From: Bostrychus sinensis
Lineage: Eukaryota; Chordata; Actinopteri; Gobiiformes; Eleotridae
Length of the DNA: 64,000 nt
Direction: 5' to 3'
NCBI GenBank assembly: GCA_020698575.1
Contig: CM036254.1
Span: 23,412,026-23,476,025 of the forward strand
Part shown: one piece after another, positions 37,563 through 47,885 of the stretch
How positions within the stretch are numbered: the first letter of the stretch is position 1
Layout of the letters: every line of letters begins with the position of its first letter
Position numbers and translations under genes: made by a program
Notes under the pieces: model-generated
Told to the model about the DNA's origin: nothing
Databases searched by the model: none
The model's input: only the letters and a program-made list of their open reading frames with translations

Positions 37563-37740
37563 ATGGTTTCTCACAGATCCACCAAAGGAGCCTCCAAAGC
37601 CAGACGGGACCACATCAATTATGAAATCAGGAATATGCGTGCCCTATTGCCCATCACCTCAGAAGACCAAGAGCGTCTCTCCTACTTGCACTCTATGGCA
37701 GCCATATGCACCTACATCAGAAAGTCAGTGCTATTTCAAG
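37563..37740 (+). CDS. npas4l: npas4l coding exon 1 (bHLH)
   Basis: Residues 1-59. ATG at 37563 has a good context (A at -3, G at +4). The sequence TTTCTCACAG at 37567-37576, just inside, resembles a splice acceptor. A start from an upstream exon joining at 37577 is therefore conceivable but not needed. The donor is AAG|GTAAGT, phase 1. Confidence 0.85.
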
Positions 37741-40700
37741 GTAAGTTTTCAAAGTTTTATACTTTAATAGTCTGCATTAACTGTCAAACTAAATATCACC
37801 ATGAGGTTTTCAGCCCTTTGGGGGATGTACTCTCTTAAAGGAGATGTGACAAGCAAAAAGATAACAATGAACTCTTTCTCTGCCTCCCTTAAGGATTGCA
37901 GTTAAAGGAGAGATTGCACTGCTCGCTCCCGTATGAGGCCTTTCTTCAAGCACTACACGGCTTCATCCTGGTCACTACCACACAGGGGAGACTGGTCTAC
38001 GTGTCAGAAAATGTAGTTGAATATTTGGGGATTTCTATGGTGAGCGGCTGTTCAATAAAATGACATTTTGGATTTGTGCTAATGTTTAGGAATCTTAAAA
38101 AAAAAAAAAATTTGGTCTGATTTCCCAAAGAACATTAAGTAGGCATACTAAATACCTAGAAAATGACAGTAATGTGATTGGGAAAACTTAGTTTTGTAAT
38201 CATTTGGTACTTTTTAACCTCTTTATAAGAAAAAAATACTGGGCTTCTGAGTTTTAATGTTAATTTGAGCTTCTAATATTTTAGGTGGATGTGCTTCAAG
38301 GAGACTCTCTATATGACATGGTGGAGCGATTTGATATTGATATTGTTAAATCAAATTTGGACTTTGATATCAACTCATCACCAGGTAATAATACTACTAA
38401 TTTAAAACAACACATCATACTGTTTTAATTACAATTGTCCAGTACTTTGGGAATGTCACATAAATTAGCATAGGTAAAACAAACTTTTTTTTTCCCTCAG
38501 AGAGGAGCTTTGTTTGTTCTATGCAAACCTCCAAAGCCTTCAAACTCCAAAATGGAAGTTGCTGTTCGATGCTGGTCCGGGGGAGTTTCCAGTTCTTCCC
38601 TCAGCCTTCTTGTGCATCCTCTTCCTCATGTGGTCCCACCAGTGAGCCCCTGTTTGTGGCCCTCTGCACCCCCACAGTGAACCGGCTCAGGAAAAATGAC
38701 AACCAATTCTGCCACACCTTTAACAGCATCCACCGACTGGACATGAGCTTCACTCAGGTGTCAGACAGGTACAATAAGTCTTACTGATTGGCCATTTGAA
38801 AGACATATTTTGGAATCTGTAATGTAGCGTTGTATACTTTTGTATAGCTAATGTCTATTGTGGATACATGGAGAACTGCCCTAGGTCAGAAGCATAATTT
38901 TAGTTGCCTAATGACATATATTTTTGTATTTTGTGCAGTGTTTTATATGATCTCGGTTATCCACCTGAAGAAATAACTAACAGATCGTGGTACAGCCTCA
39001 TACATCCTGAAGATCTTTCTTTGAGCGCAGAATTTCATAAAAGTTTAGGTAAGTGTCCAACGCACTCCACAAGAACAAAAACTGCAATAATAAAGTTAAT
39101 GATCCTAGCATTAAAGTCAGAGGTAAACAAAAACTACTCATATTTCAGTTTTATGGCACATTAAAGAGCAAACAAGGTTTAATAGTTTCTTAGTGAGCCT
39201 TTAGAAAGACATTACATATAATGGCAACAAGCTTTCTGTAATGAAGCTATATGAAGCTCATTTGAAGATTCATTGTTATTATTTATAGTCAGATGTTTAT
39301 GTGGTTTTGTTTGTCTTCCCAGTGCAGGCAGATGAGGGCTGCCAGGTACAGATGGTGCTTCGACTCCAGTGTAAAGATCTGTCATGGTCATGGATGTATA
39401 TTCGAGCTAACAAGGATCCTCAGAGCATCAGCTGCACTAACTACATCATCAGGTAAAAGCTCAGTTTCTCTGCACACCTGAACTGAGGAGGAAAGCAAAT
39501 GTCAGTCTAACTTTGTTTCTACTAGTGTATGGTACAAGTTGGGTCAGTACAGTCTTTGGGGGGTCTGCAAAAAATGCTGCAAAAAAACTCCTTGTCTAAT
39601 CACTTGCTGTGCTCCTGTAGTGAAATAGAGGCCAGATTCCTGCAGCAGAAAATCAATAGTGAAGCCCTTGGACCAGTGGAGTCCATCCACTCTTCAACTC
39701 AACAACAGACTACACCAAGCTACAAAACCAGTAAATGTTTAAAGAGGCAGCGGACGTCCAGCAGCCAAAGTGAGGAGCCGTGTGCCAGGAAGAGGAGGGA
39801 CTCAGAGCAGGACCAGACGTATGCAGCTTGTGGTTTGTCTCAAGGCGACTGCTCACCTGTTCCCCTGTGTGAGAGTCCAGCCATGTTCACCCCTCCCTAC
39901 ACCCCTACCTCCTCCAGCTCCCCTTTCACCCATGACCTCCTGATGGATGCGCACGAATACACGGATCAGTCCATGTCTTCCCCCGAGGCCTCTCCATCCT
40001 ATTACTCCTACCCACAGGCAGGTCTTACATGTGGCCAGTCCCCCTCCGAGTCTCCTCTCTCGGTACCCGCCGAACCCACCTACGACCAGGCAGCTTTGGG
40101 CCCCCTCAGTGCCCACTCTTCCTCATCTCCCCCCTATGATTTTCCAGCTTGTACATCAGATGCTCGATTAGTTCCAGATTGCCTCTCTGTGTCCGACACG
40201 TGTGAGAGCCCAGTGGAATGTACCCTGCATCAGGATGACTTCAGTCTTCTGGAGCAGCCACAAGGAGGCAGTCTTGTCCACGTGCACCATGTTCCTGAGC
40301 TCGCATTGCCCATACATTCCAGTCTACTCACCCCCAGCCAGTCTCCGACATCCCGGGAGACATTTGAGTACAGCGAAAGGGAGCGGGCAGAGATCAGTAT
40401 CCTGGCCCAGCAGATATCCTCCCTGGCGAATAGCTTTGACATGTTTCACACTTTGAGTTCAGTTGAAAACACAACCCAAACATCAGTCATGAATGGCCAT
40501 GTTTCTGCTTATACCTGGCCACAGCATGCTACTCTCTCCTCTGGGTTTAAACGTGAGATTGTCCTGGACGACTGTGTGTTTGACAGCATCTTAAATGAGC
40601 TGGACTTGGTCACCAGAAAGAGCAGCTCCTCTGACACAGGAGTCAGTGGCTTTAGCTTTGAGCAGCGCAGTAGAAGTGCATCTTGTCAAATAGAGCAGCC

Positions 40701-40933
40701 ACCCCTGGGTCTCTCCCTGAACATCACAGAGCCAGAAGATCAGTTCACTTCAGGCAGAATAAGCATGGATCAAAACAATGGGTTGCATCAACTCAACCAC
40801 TACATCCACAGTAGCCTTCAGCAAGGTAAGTCTCCCACCCACTGAGATGTTGTCTTTGATACTTGCTTTGGGATTTCACTAATGTTTCTCTGCTTTTCTT
40901 ACAGATGGACTCACTGAAGAAAACCTGTATTAA
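37563..40933 (+). CDS. npas4l: NPAS4-family bHLH-PAS transcription factor, probably npas4l (cloche)
   Basis: Eight coding exons: 37563-37740, 37894-38039, 38285-38384, 38501-38768, 38939-39048, 39323-39452, 39621-40825, 40905-40933. They total 2166 nt (721 residues) with GT-AG introns and consistent phases. The basic region and helix-loop-helix (RSTKGASKARRDHIN to CTYIRKSVLF, about residues 5-58) are strongly NPAS4-like. PAS-A spans about 75-130 (HGFILVTTTQGRLVYVSENV) and PAS-B about 230-310 (SWYSLIHPEDL, then SWSWMYIRANKD). The long last large exon keeps the NPAS4 motifs FTPPYTP (about 399), a charged helix ERERAEISILAQQISSLA (about 563) and an acidic VLDDCVFDSILNELDLV (about 622). Such factors pair with ARNT proteins. 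In zebrafish npas4l starts endothelial and blood fate. Divergence from NPAS4 favours npas4l, but npas4a cannot be excluded by eye. Confidence 0.9.
37894..38039 (+). CDS. npas4l: npas4l coding exon 2 (PAS-A)
   Basis: Residues 60-108, LQLKERLHCSLPYEAF through YVSENVVEYLGISM. The acceptor is CCCTTAAG and the donor ATG|GTGAGC, phase 0. Confidence 0.92.
38285..38384 (+). CDS. npas4l: npas4l coding exon 3
   Basis: Residues 109-141, VDVLQGDSLYDMV onward, matching the 'VAQGDSIYDII' position of NPAS4. The acceptor is ATTTTAG and the donor CAG|GTAATA, phase 1. Confidence 0.92.
38501..38768 (+). CDS. npas4l: npas4l coding exon 4
   Basis: Residues 142-230, starting ERSFVCSMQTSKAFK. This is the region joining PAS-A to PAS-B and includes a Ser/Cys-rich insert (SCASSSSCG). 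The acceptor is TTTCCCTCAG and the donor CAG|GTACAA, phase 2. Confidence 0.92.
38939..39048 (+). CDS. npas4l: npas4l coding exon 5 (PAS-B start)
   Basis: Residues 231-267, SVLYDLGYPPEEI and SWYSLIHPEDL, the conserved PAS-B entry. The acceptor is TTGTGCAG and the donor TAG|GTAAGT, phase 1. Confidence 0.93.
39323..39452 (+). CDS. npas4l: npas4l coding exon 6 (PAS-B end)
   Basis: Residues 268-310, VQADEGCQVQMVLRLQ to NYII, including the SWSWMYIRA strand. The acceptor is GTCTTCCCAG and the donor CAG|GTAAAA, phase 2. Confidence 0.93.
39621..40825 (+). CDS. npas4l: npas4l coding exon 7 (transactivation region)
   Basis: Residues 311-712, opening SEIEARFLQQKINSE, which parallels the start of the same exon in NPAS4. 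It is rich in Ser, Pro and Gln. The motifs FTPPYTP, ERERAEISILAQQ and LDDCVFDSILNELDL are probable activation or docking elements. The acceptor is CTCCTGTAG. An open frame also runs upstream to 39529, but the exon 6 phase and the family match place the junction at 39621. Confidence 0.92.
40905..40933 (+). CDS. npas4l: npas4l coding exon 8 and stop
   Basis: Only DGLTEENLY and the stop TAA (40931-40933). The acceptor is TTTTCTTACAG. If intron 7 were retained, exon 7 would read on to a stop at 40843-40845, giving KSPTH in place of this tail. Confidence 0.85.
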
Positions 40934-41690
40934 AATAAGTCTGTGACTTACTCTATACCACTTGTATGACATATTGTCACGTTAATCTTCCTTTGCTGGA
41001 TTCAAAGAAACTGCAAAGACATATGAAGGACATCTTTGCTTTGGTGGTTTTCCCTCTGAATGACTTATCTGTGAAAGTAGACGAGAATCTAAAGTAGATT
41101 CAGTTCTTCGTTATAACTACAGCTTTGTCTTCATTTCCCAAGACTGCTGTCATCTTTGTTTATGCTGATGTCTTATACTACTCATAAGAAACGGTACTTT
41201 TAAAAAACTGTTTTGACAACACTTACACGCTAAAAAGAGAGTATATTTTTCTTGTTCTAACAGTTTACAATTGAGCACTTTATCAATGTCAGAGGCACAT
41301 GAATTATATAATGAGGCAGCAAAAGGATTATTCCCAGATTTCTGAGATATACGCCAACAGTATTACTCAATTTAGCTGCCTTATTATGCTGATGCTACGG
41401 TTTAGAAAAACAACTTCAATTTGATAGAACAACACATTTATTTTTGTATTTACTTGTGTTATGAAGGAGCTTAGTGAGATAAATGGAGCCAAACAACTAC
41501 CTCATTGAAACACATTCCAGATTCACTGAACAAATGTATTTATTTTGTCCCAAACACTGACTGAATCTGACTACTTACTGACTTAAATGCTTTTCCTTAT
41601 TTGAAATGTGAATTGTAAACGTCATTCATTCCATATATTTCTCCTCTTATGGTACTCTATAAGTGTAAATAAAATAATGGCAAGTGCTAA
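40934..41690 (+). other. npas4l: npas4l 3' UTR with AU-rich elements
   Basis: An AT-rich trailer ends at the AATAAA signal at 41668-41673. It contains ATTTA pentamers inside U-rich runs ('acatttatttttgtattta' near 41431, 'gtatttattttg' near 41537). This pattern is associated with short-lived regulatory mRNAs. Confidence 0.6.
41668..41673 (+). terminator. npas4l: npas4l poly(A) signal
   Basis: AATAAA in 'gtaaataaaataatgg', followed by a strongly T/GT-rich stretch (tgtttgttgtggtttgtttg). It has the classic layout for cleavage about 20 bp downstream. Confidence 0.7.
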
Positions 41691-41734
41691 AGATGATGTT
41701 TGTTGTGGTTTGTTTGTGTTTAATGAAGATAAAT

Positions 41735-42125
41735 GGTAGACAAGAGGTTCTCAAACTACCACTGGTGGTACGCAGGCTTTTTCTGGTGGGTACTGGGAGC
41801 CTTTTGCAGTCCTGATTTAGTGTAATTTGGAGCAAACACTGTTCTTATTTATTTGAAGTGTAGTTCACTTGTTTAGTCTTGGTTTAAACCTGATTTTAGT
41901 CTGCTTTAATGTTTTATTCCTGGTTTAGTCCTGGTTCAGTTATGGATTAGTCCTCCTGGTTTAGTCCCTGTTCTGTCCTTATTTAGTGTTGTGTGTCTGT
42001 TTCATTCCTTAGTTTTAGACCTTGGTTAGCCAAGATTTACTATTTAGTTCAGTCCATTAAAGATGGTATTTGAAAAGCCAAACAGTTTTTGTGGTGGTGT
42101 AAAAGGTTTGAGAATCACTGTACTT
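41735..42125 (+). repeat. Minisatellite-bearing repeat element, copy 2
   Basis: The element starts 'ggttctcaaactaccactgg' and ends 'gtttgagaatcactg', so its ends are imperfect inverted repeats of about 11 bp. Between them are degenerate units of 'cctggtttagtcctggttta'. It lies just beyond the npas4l poly(A) site. Confidence 0.65.
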
Positions 42126-43550
42126 GTACATTTTGCCTGTGGCTGTAATAGTGAACTTCTGTATAAAAACAATTCATTCTATATGTTACAAGCATATTAC
42201 GGTGCAATCTAGTGCATGTGGGTAAACACACTCTGCTGAGGTGTTTAGTGCTTCATTGATTTTCACATATTGCAACCAATAAGAGTATATAAACCGTACA
42301 CTGAAGAATCAATTACGTGTGGGGACAGAGGCACAGAATCGATGCATAGTGAAGAGAAGGACAAAAATATGAAGTGAGAACCTGCTGAGCTGATTGACGC
42401 TTGGCTCGCACTGTTTAAACACAGCAGGCTTTATCTGTGATGCTGCAGTGCAGAGATTTCACAGTCAATTCACTACAGCCACTAGATGGAGTGATCGCGC
42501 TAACCCTGCCCCAGTAACACATGTAAACTTGAACATACTAGATGCATTTGATTTAGTCATGTTTATCCCCATTTATATAATTTAATTTAATAGCAAGTTA
42601 CAATAATATTTTCAGATTTTTGTTTTTTCTGTCTTTTTGACCGAAGCAGAACATGCTATAAGGAAGAGAGACAAGGGAATGATAAGGAGAAGGTGGGAAT
42701 TGAACTCTTGGCCAGCAGGTTTCTTTCACATGACATATAAACCAGGTGTCAGCAAATACCTATACACATTTCTTTTTTTAATGTTAGCCTTTTAAGTAGA
42801 GGTAATTATACATCACTGAAGTACCAGTTTGAAGTAGAGGATCTAACTTCATCTAACCACTGTTGAAGAATTGTTAGCTGTGTACAATACCACAAAATAT
42901 TGGCAAGATTCTCTTATTGTTGACACAAATGTACATGACAATAGTGCAATATTAGTTGTGTAAAATACAGTGTGTGAGACTGTAATGCACTAAAGGATAT
43001 CAGGACTCAGTCTATTCATGAGCGAACTGTCCAGATGCCTGTGTTATCCTCTGAGACCTAATTAAGAGTGATGCGTCTTGAAGGGTGCAGCGGCAAATAA
43101 AGTTACCTAACAACTCACTTCTACATCTGGCACATCAGGACTCCGGCACTACCTAGAACAGTAATAATGATATCCCAGAGGCAACGTGACACCAATATGG
43201 CACCACTGTTTTGTCTGAATTGAGGAGGCAGCCAGGATCTGTTTGACCTTTGTCTATAGCCTCCAATGAAGATCTGCTAACAATAACGGCAGAAGAAAAG
43301 TGCTGTTACAGGTAAATAGGACTGTTTGATTCTCCTGCTATAATAAATGACTGGCCAAAGATGTAGACTATGCAGGATTTCAGCATTAAGATTAATAATG
43401 CAAAATCAGGTAGAGCTAGCATTGCAGATAAATAGTTAAGTTTTTTTTTTTTAAAGGAGGTGTATTAGATATAGATAGTAACTTACCACTAAGGAGTTTG
43501 GAGAAGCAGACAGGAGCAATGGCACTGGGTTTCTGTTATATCCTTCATTA
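42126..43550. other. Intergenic sequence
   Basis: No gene recognised. A CCAAT string at 42276 and TATATAAA at about 42286 lie too close together for a standard promoter. The area near 42690 carries a weak tRNA-like phrase, probably a SINE remnant. Confidence 0.4.
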
Positions 43551-43554
43551 GTCC

Positions 43555-44043
43555 TGTCCTCTGCATCCATGTCCAGGACCAGGCTTAGTCCTGGTTTGAC
43601 CTAGTTTAGACCTAGTTTATTTTTGGTTTAGACCTGGTTTAGTTCCGGTTTGAGTGTGGTTTAGTTTTGGTCTTAGACATGTTTTTTTTCCTGGTTCTGG
43701 TTTTGGACCTGGTTTATTTATTGTTAAGTTCTGGTTTTAGACCTGGTTTAGTTCTGTTTTTAGACCTGCTTTATTTATTCTTGAGTTCTAATTTTAGACC
43801 TAGTTCAGTTCATGTTTAGTCCCTGTTTTGTCCTTCTTTAGTATTACATTTTCTCTTAATCCCTGTTTTATCCCTCAGTACAGTCCTAGGTTAGTCTAGA
43901 TTTAGATTATTTGTAGTCTTTGACAGCCAAATATTTTCTGAATAGGTACTATAGATGATTAAACAACTACACGTACCCCTTGCAATGTGCTCGCGTACCC
44001 CTAGGGGTCCCTGCACCCCTGGTTGGGAAACACTGATCTAAAC
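43555..44043 (+). repeat. Minisatellite-bearing repeat element, copy 3
   Basis: Degenerate 'gacctggtttagttctggtt' units fill 43575-43890. They are followed by 'gacagccaaatattttctga' and a terminal 'ggttgggaaacactgatct', matching the right flank of copy 2 and, reversed, the left flank of copy 1. Confidence 0.65.
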
Positions 44044-44049
44044 CACAAT

Positions 44050-45015
44050 ATAAACCAACAATAAGGTTTGGTATCTCTGTCATTGCCCCCTAATACAGAA
44101 TACTGGAATATCGCTGCATTTATTTTTTTCCATGGGCTAGATTACTCTCCATCTATTCTGCCTGAAGGTGTAAGGTACTGCTGTCAAATTCAATTTCAGT
44201 ATGGGCTGCATTAATAAGCGAGATTCACATCATGGGACCATTAATCATGATTGACTGACTAGCTTTAACTTAAATCATTGCATATAGCCTTGTAACATAC
44301 CATTTGCTGCACATAAAATCTTTAATAATTCAGCTCAAGTGGCTCTGAATTTAGTGATGAACTTGATGCTAAATTCTTGAATGTCAAACCTTAGTTCTTG
44401 GCTGAAGTTGAAAAGAAGTGTGAAAACTGCACAGAGGATAATACGTTGACAACAAAAGCTTTAAAATCACTGTACAACATTGCTGTTTAGAAAAAGTCAC
44501 TTCATTGTCTGAGAACTGTGAACACCTGCTGCAGTGAAAATTCACACAGATGCCTTCAGGACGCCATGATGCTTCCAATGACTAAGGCAGTCTGTTAGGG
44601 TTATTCATGCCAACCTGGTGTCAACATATTAAATAGGCAAGGGTAAAACATGCTCACTGTTTTGTTTGGATAAATAAGTTGTTTTTTTTTTATATTAAAC
44701 TTCTTATGATTAATGCATTTTTCACATTTATAGGCTACATTTGTTTAATTTCAACTTCATTAAAGCATCTTACATACACTGCAAATAAATGACAACCTAA
44801 ACATTATTTGATTGAAGAGCCGACCTACTTCTTGCTAATGGAACTCATAACTTGGTATGTATCACTCCGCGGCATTGCACAAGTTAACAACCAATTGGCT
44901 TATTATAGGTAGTAAGTAATAGTGCTATGATTTGCGCTGAAAGATTGATTCGCTTTGTCAAAGAATATCTAAATCGTATATGATCGTATAGTGGATTTTT
45001 GTACCAACAATAATG
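44050..45015. other. Intergenic AT-rich sequence
   Basis: No gene, RNA or recognised repeat. Confidence 0.4.
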
Positions 45016-45020
45016 AAATA

Positions 45021-45241
45021 AAACCTCAAATTAAAGTAGTATTACATTTAGGGAAATACATTAATAAATAACCTGTCTGTCTTTTAACACCATAACTCAG
45101 CATATGAAATGTATAAAATATTTGAATAATTAAAATATTATTCAAATATTTTATACATTTCATGAGTCATAGTGTTAAAAGACAGACAGGTTATTTATTA
45201 ATGTATTTCCCTAAATGTAATACTACTTTAATTTGAGGTTT
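45021..45241. repeat. 221-bp near-perfect palindrome
   Basis: The left arm 45021-45130 and right arm 45137-45241 are inverted complements. The outer 70 bp match perfectly ('aaacctcaaattaaagtagt' against 'actactttaatttgaggttt'). The inner part has a few mismatches and a 4-5 bp indel around 45091-45106. The spacer is about 6 bp. No coding capacity and no clear target duplication are seen. It could be a hairpin-type MITE or an inverted duplication. Confidence 0.92.
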
Positions 45242-45559
45242 GCCATAACAAACTGTAACGTACCTGCACCAAAAAACATGGACATGGTTTGTGAATGGAC
45301 TTCTCATGGACAATCACTGTATGCTTGTCTTGTCTGGGAAGACAGCACCAATGTTAGCAGCTAAGCTAAACACACGGACAGCAAATTGACGTAAAAACAA
45401 ATAAAACGTACTGTAGTGTTAGTAAACCATGGCAAGAATAGCAAATGACAAATAACACACAACATGGATGGAATAGGCAGTCTAGCTCCAGAGTGTCTTT
45501 ACATAACTTAAATATAATTTTTGCCCACGCTTATTCACAGACATGTTACCTCGTCTCGA

Positions 45560-45732
45560 ATCCTCCAGCGAGAACACAATGCCCGCGAGTACTGTGCTGT
45601 GCAGGTGCAACCCACGCCAGCAGAGGGCGCTGCTTCCCAATTTAGTGGGATTTCAACTATGTTACACGTGATGCATATAGGCCTGCGCACTGCAGGAGGG
45701 CGGCCACCTGTCTCAGTCCAACAGAGGACAGG
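45560..45732 (+). promoter_or_regulatory. CpG-rich island with CTCF-like motif and splice donor
   Basis: A GC- and CpG-rich patch in AT-rich surroundings contains CCAGCAGAGGGCGCTGC (45617-45633), a very good CTCF core match. It ends in a strong donor, AGGACAG|GTGAGTAAG (GT at 45732). It could be the first exon of an unrecognised or non-coding transcript. No protein family is visible in it. Confidence 0.35.
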
Positions 45733-47819
45733 TGAGTAAGCGACAATTTAAACTTTTATCTGCAGCACAGTAGGTGACATTCAGACATACCAATAGTGAA
45801 AATTATTCAAGCTCTTACTATTTGTTTACTTAATGCTATAAGCTAGGAATGGAAAATATTATGCAACAGCTCTTCTTTACATATTTTCTTTTACAATGCT
45901 AGTATGACATAGGCTACCCCACTTTTACAAAAGCAGCTATGGGCATATTATTATAGGCCAACTGCTCTAGCTTACAAACATGTCTAGTCTTAAAATAAAC
46001 TCTTGATAATTAATCAAATATAGCTTTAGGCCTGCATATATGGCAGTACATTTTATTTATGTTTTTTTAGGCCATATTCATGTGACATATTACACACTTA
46101 GTAAGCAACTCCTAAAGGCCAAAATAATTAGGCTATAGCACAGCCTAGAATCATGAAAATGTACAGAGCTGTATTTTTAAAGCTTAAAATAGTGCTGGCA
46201 TTATGAAGAGGAACTATAGGCCCAGTCCCACACACTTTACAACTTAATGCATCATTTAATTACATGAATGCCTCTCCTGTCTGTGATATTAAATTAAGAT
46301 AATGAGAAACAATATTAGGCTACCAGTATCTCAAGTCTCACAGGAGTCTGAGCAAGTGGAGGTAAATGATGAAGCTGAACATTATCCTGTGTAGTGAAGG
46401 TGACAAAAGAGGAACAGGTAGAAAACTGTCACCTGTTTGACTTCAATGTTTTCTAAGTGCCTTCTTAGGTGGAAGGCTCCCGGCTGGAAGCTGAGGCAAA
46501 AGTGCACTTTGAATGGTTAAAGAGAGGACAGTTTGGTTTTGGGTGGAAAGTAACTTAGTAATTTACTTCAACGTTGAATCTGTAAGATTTGACATGTCCA
46601 AAATAATTTCCTTTTTAAACACCAGAAGCAAGAGGTTTTGTGCACTTTTTGTTCTCTTTTCTATATCACCATCAGGGGGCAGTGTTCAAATCTGTTTGCA
46701 AGGGAGTGTCCATGTCATTCTCATGATAATGAGGGGTCAACCCAGAGCCGGCCTGTGGCATAGGCAATATAGGCAAATGGCAAGGTCGCAGCATGACTGG
46801 GACGCGCCTGCCACTGTCTTGTGGTTCAGCGCACAACAAGGCATAATGTGCCTGATCAATAACAGTATATAGCTAGAAATTACATACTTTAGGGAGGGGT
46901 TTGAGTCCATAAGTGTGTTCTACATGAGTAGAAGCTTTAAGTCACTTTTCATTTGATGACAATCAACCTCTTACTTATGGAGATATGATCATAAACAGCT
47001 CTGTAATAATATGTGCATTAATGAAAGACGTGATCCGAGGCACACGTTGCCGTGGCGGTGCGCAAAGCCTTTCTCACTATATTTTAGCTGTATTATTATA
47101 AAAGTAGCATTAAACATTAGTCCAGATGTCCTGACAAAAGATTCTGTAGCCTGTAGTGTTCTCTGGAGCCTATATCCAGGCTCAGTGATGAGACTGAACA
47201 CTCTAGGTCTGTGACCCTGTGCTGGAGGGGTGGAGAAGAGCTCGAGGCTCCACTGGGTAAACACTAACAGAGGCTTTCAACACAAGTAATCAGGAGCATG
47301 TGTAAAACATAAAAAAACAAAGCTAAATCGCACAATGCTCCAGTCTGTGTAGAGAAGCAGCTCATGTTTAAAATGTGAGAGTTGTTTAAGACAGAATGTT
47401 TTGTCTTGAAATGTAAAGAAAAATAAAATCTTAATTAGTTTCCTTTTTTTACTACAGTGTAGTAGCTGCTGAAAATCAAATATCATCATCTAAAATGCAT
47501 CACATTACAGGAATTTACATCTGTTTTGTTCAAAATTTCCTGGGGGAGGACCCCCAGACCCGCCTGCCCTCTGTTGTAGTAAAAACTACATAAAAACCTA
47601 CAAACGACAAAAAAACCTACTTAAAAAAAGGGAGTGGCATGAAGTTGATGCTATTGCTTAGTGAAGTCTTATCAAATGTAGCCTATATTCTGTTTTAGTG
47701 GTGGTGGGGGTGGGCTAGCTCTGGATCAACCCTCTGATCTAGCGCTCCTAAAGTCATTCCCCCTCCCACTAAACAGTGTTGTGAGCAAGGAACATGTTGG
47801 ATATATGCTGTAGAGTTAA

Positions 47820-47885
47820 AGTAACTGCTCCTAGTTCAGGAGATCACAGGATCAAATCCCTGTAAGGCTACCTCCTTGAGGGGAT
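47820..47885 (+). repeat. Decayed tRNA-derived SINE trace
   Basis: A phrase ending 'ggatcaaatccctgt' resembles a polymerase III B box, with an anticodon-arm-like segment before it. It does not fold as a complete tRNA. Confidence 0.3.

Noticed and set aside
39529..39620. In-frame extension of npas4l exon 7 upstream of 39621
   Set aside because: Exon 6 ends in phase 2 at 39452 with a good donor, and joining at 39621 restores SEIEARFL, which matches NPAS4. The upstream stretch is intronic read-through.
39853..40116. Open frame of 87 codons on the minus strand within npas4l exon 7
   Set aside because: It is the antisense shadow of a Pro/Ser-rich coding exon. The + strand has clear family motifs here.
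42275..42295. CCAAT and TATATAAA pair resembling a promoter
   Set aside because: The spacing of about 10 bp is too small and no exon or frame follows.
47820..47885. Possible tRNA gene
   Set aside because: The B-box-like phrase is degraded and a cloverleaf cannot be formed. A SINE trace fits better. The same applies to 59158-59225 and 9960-10085.
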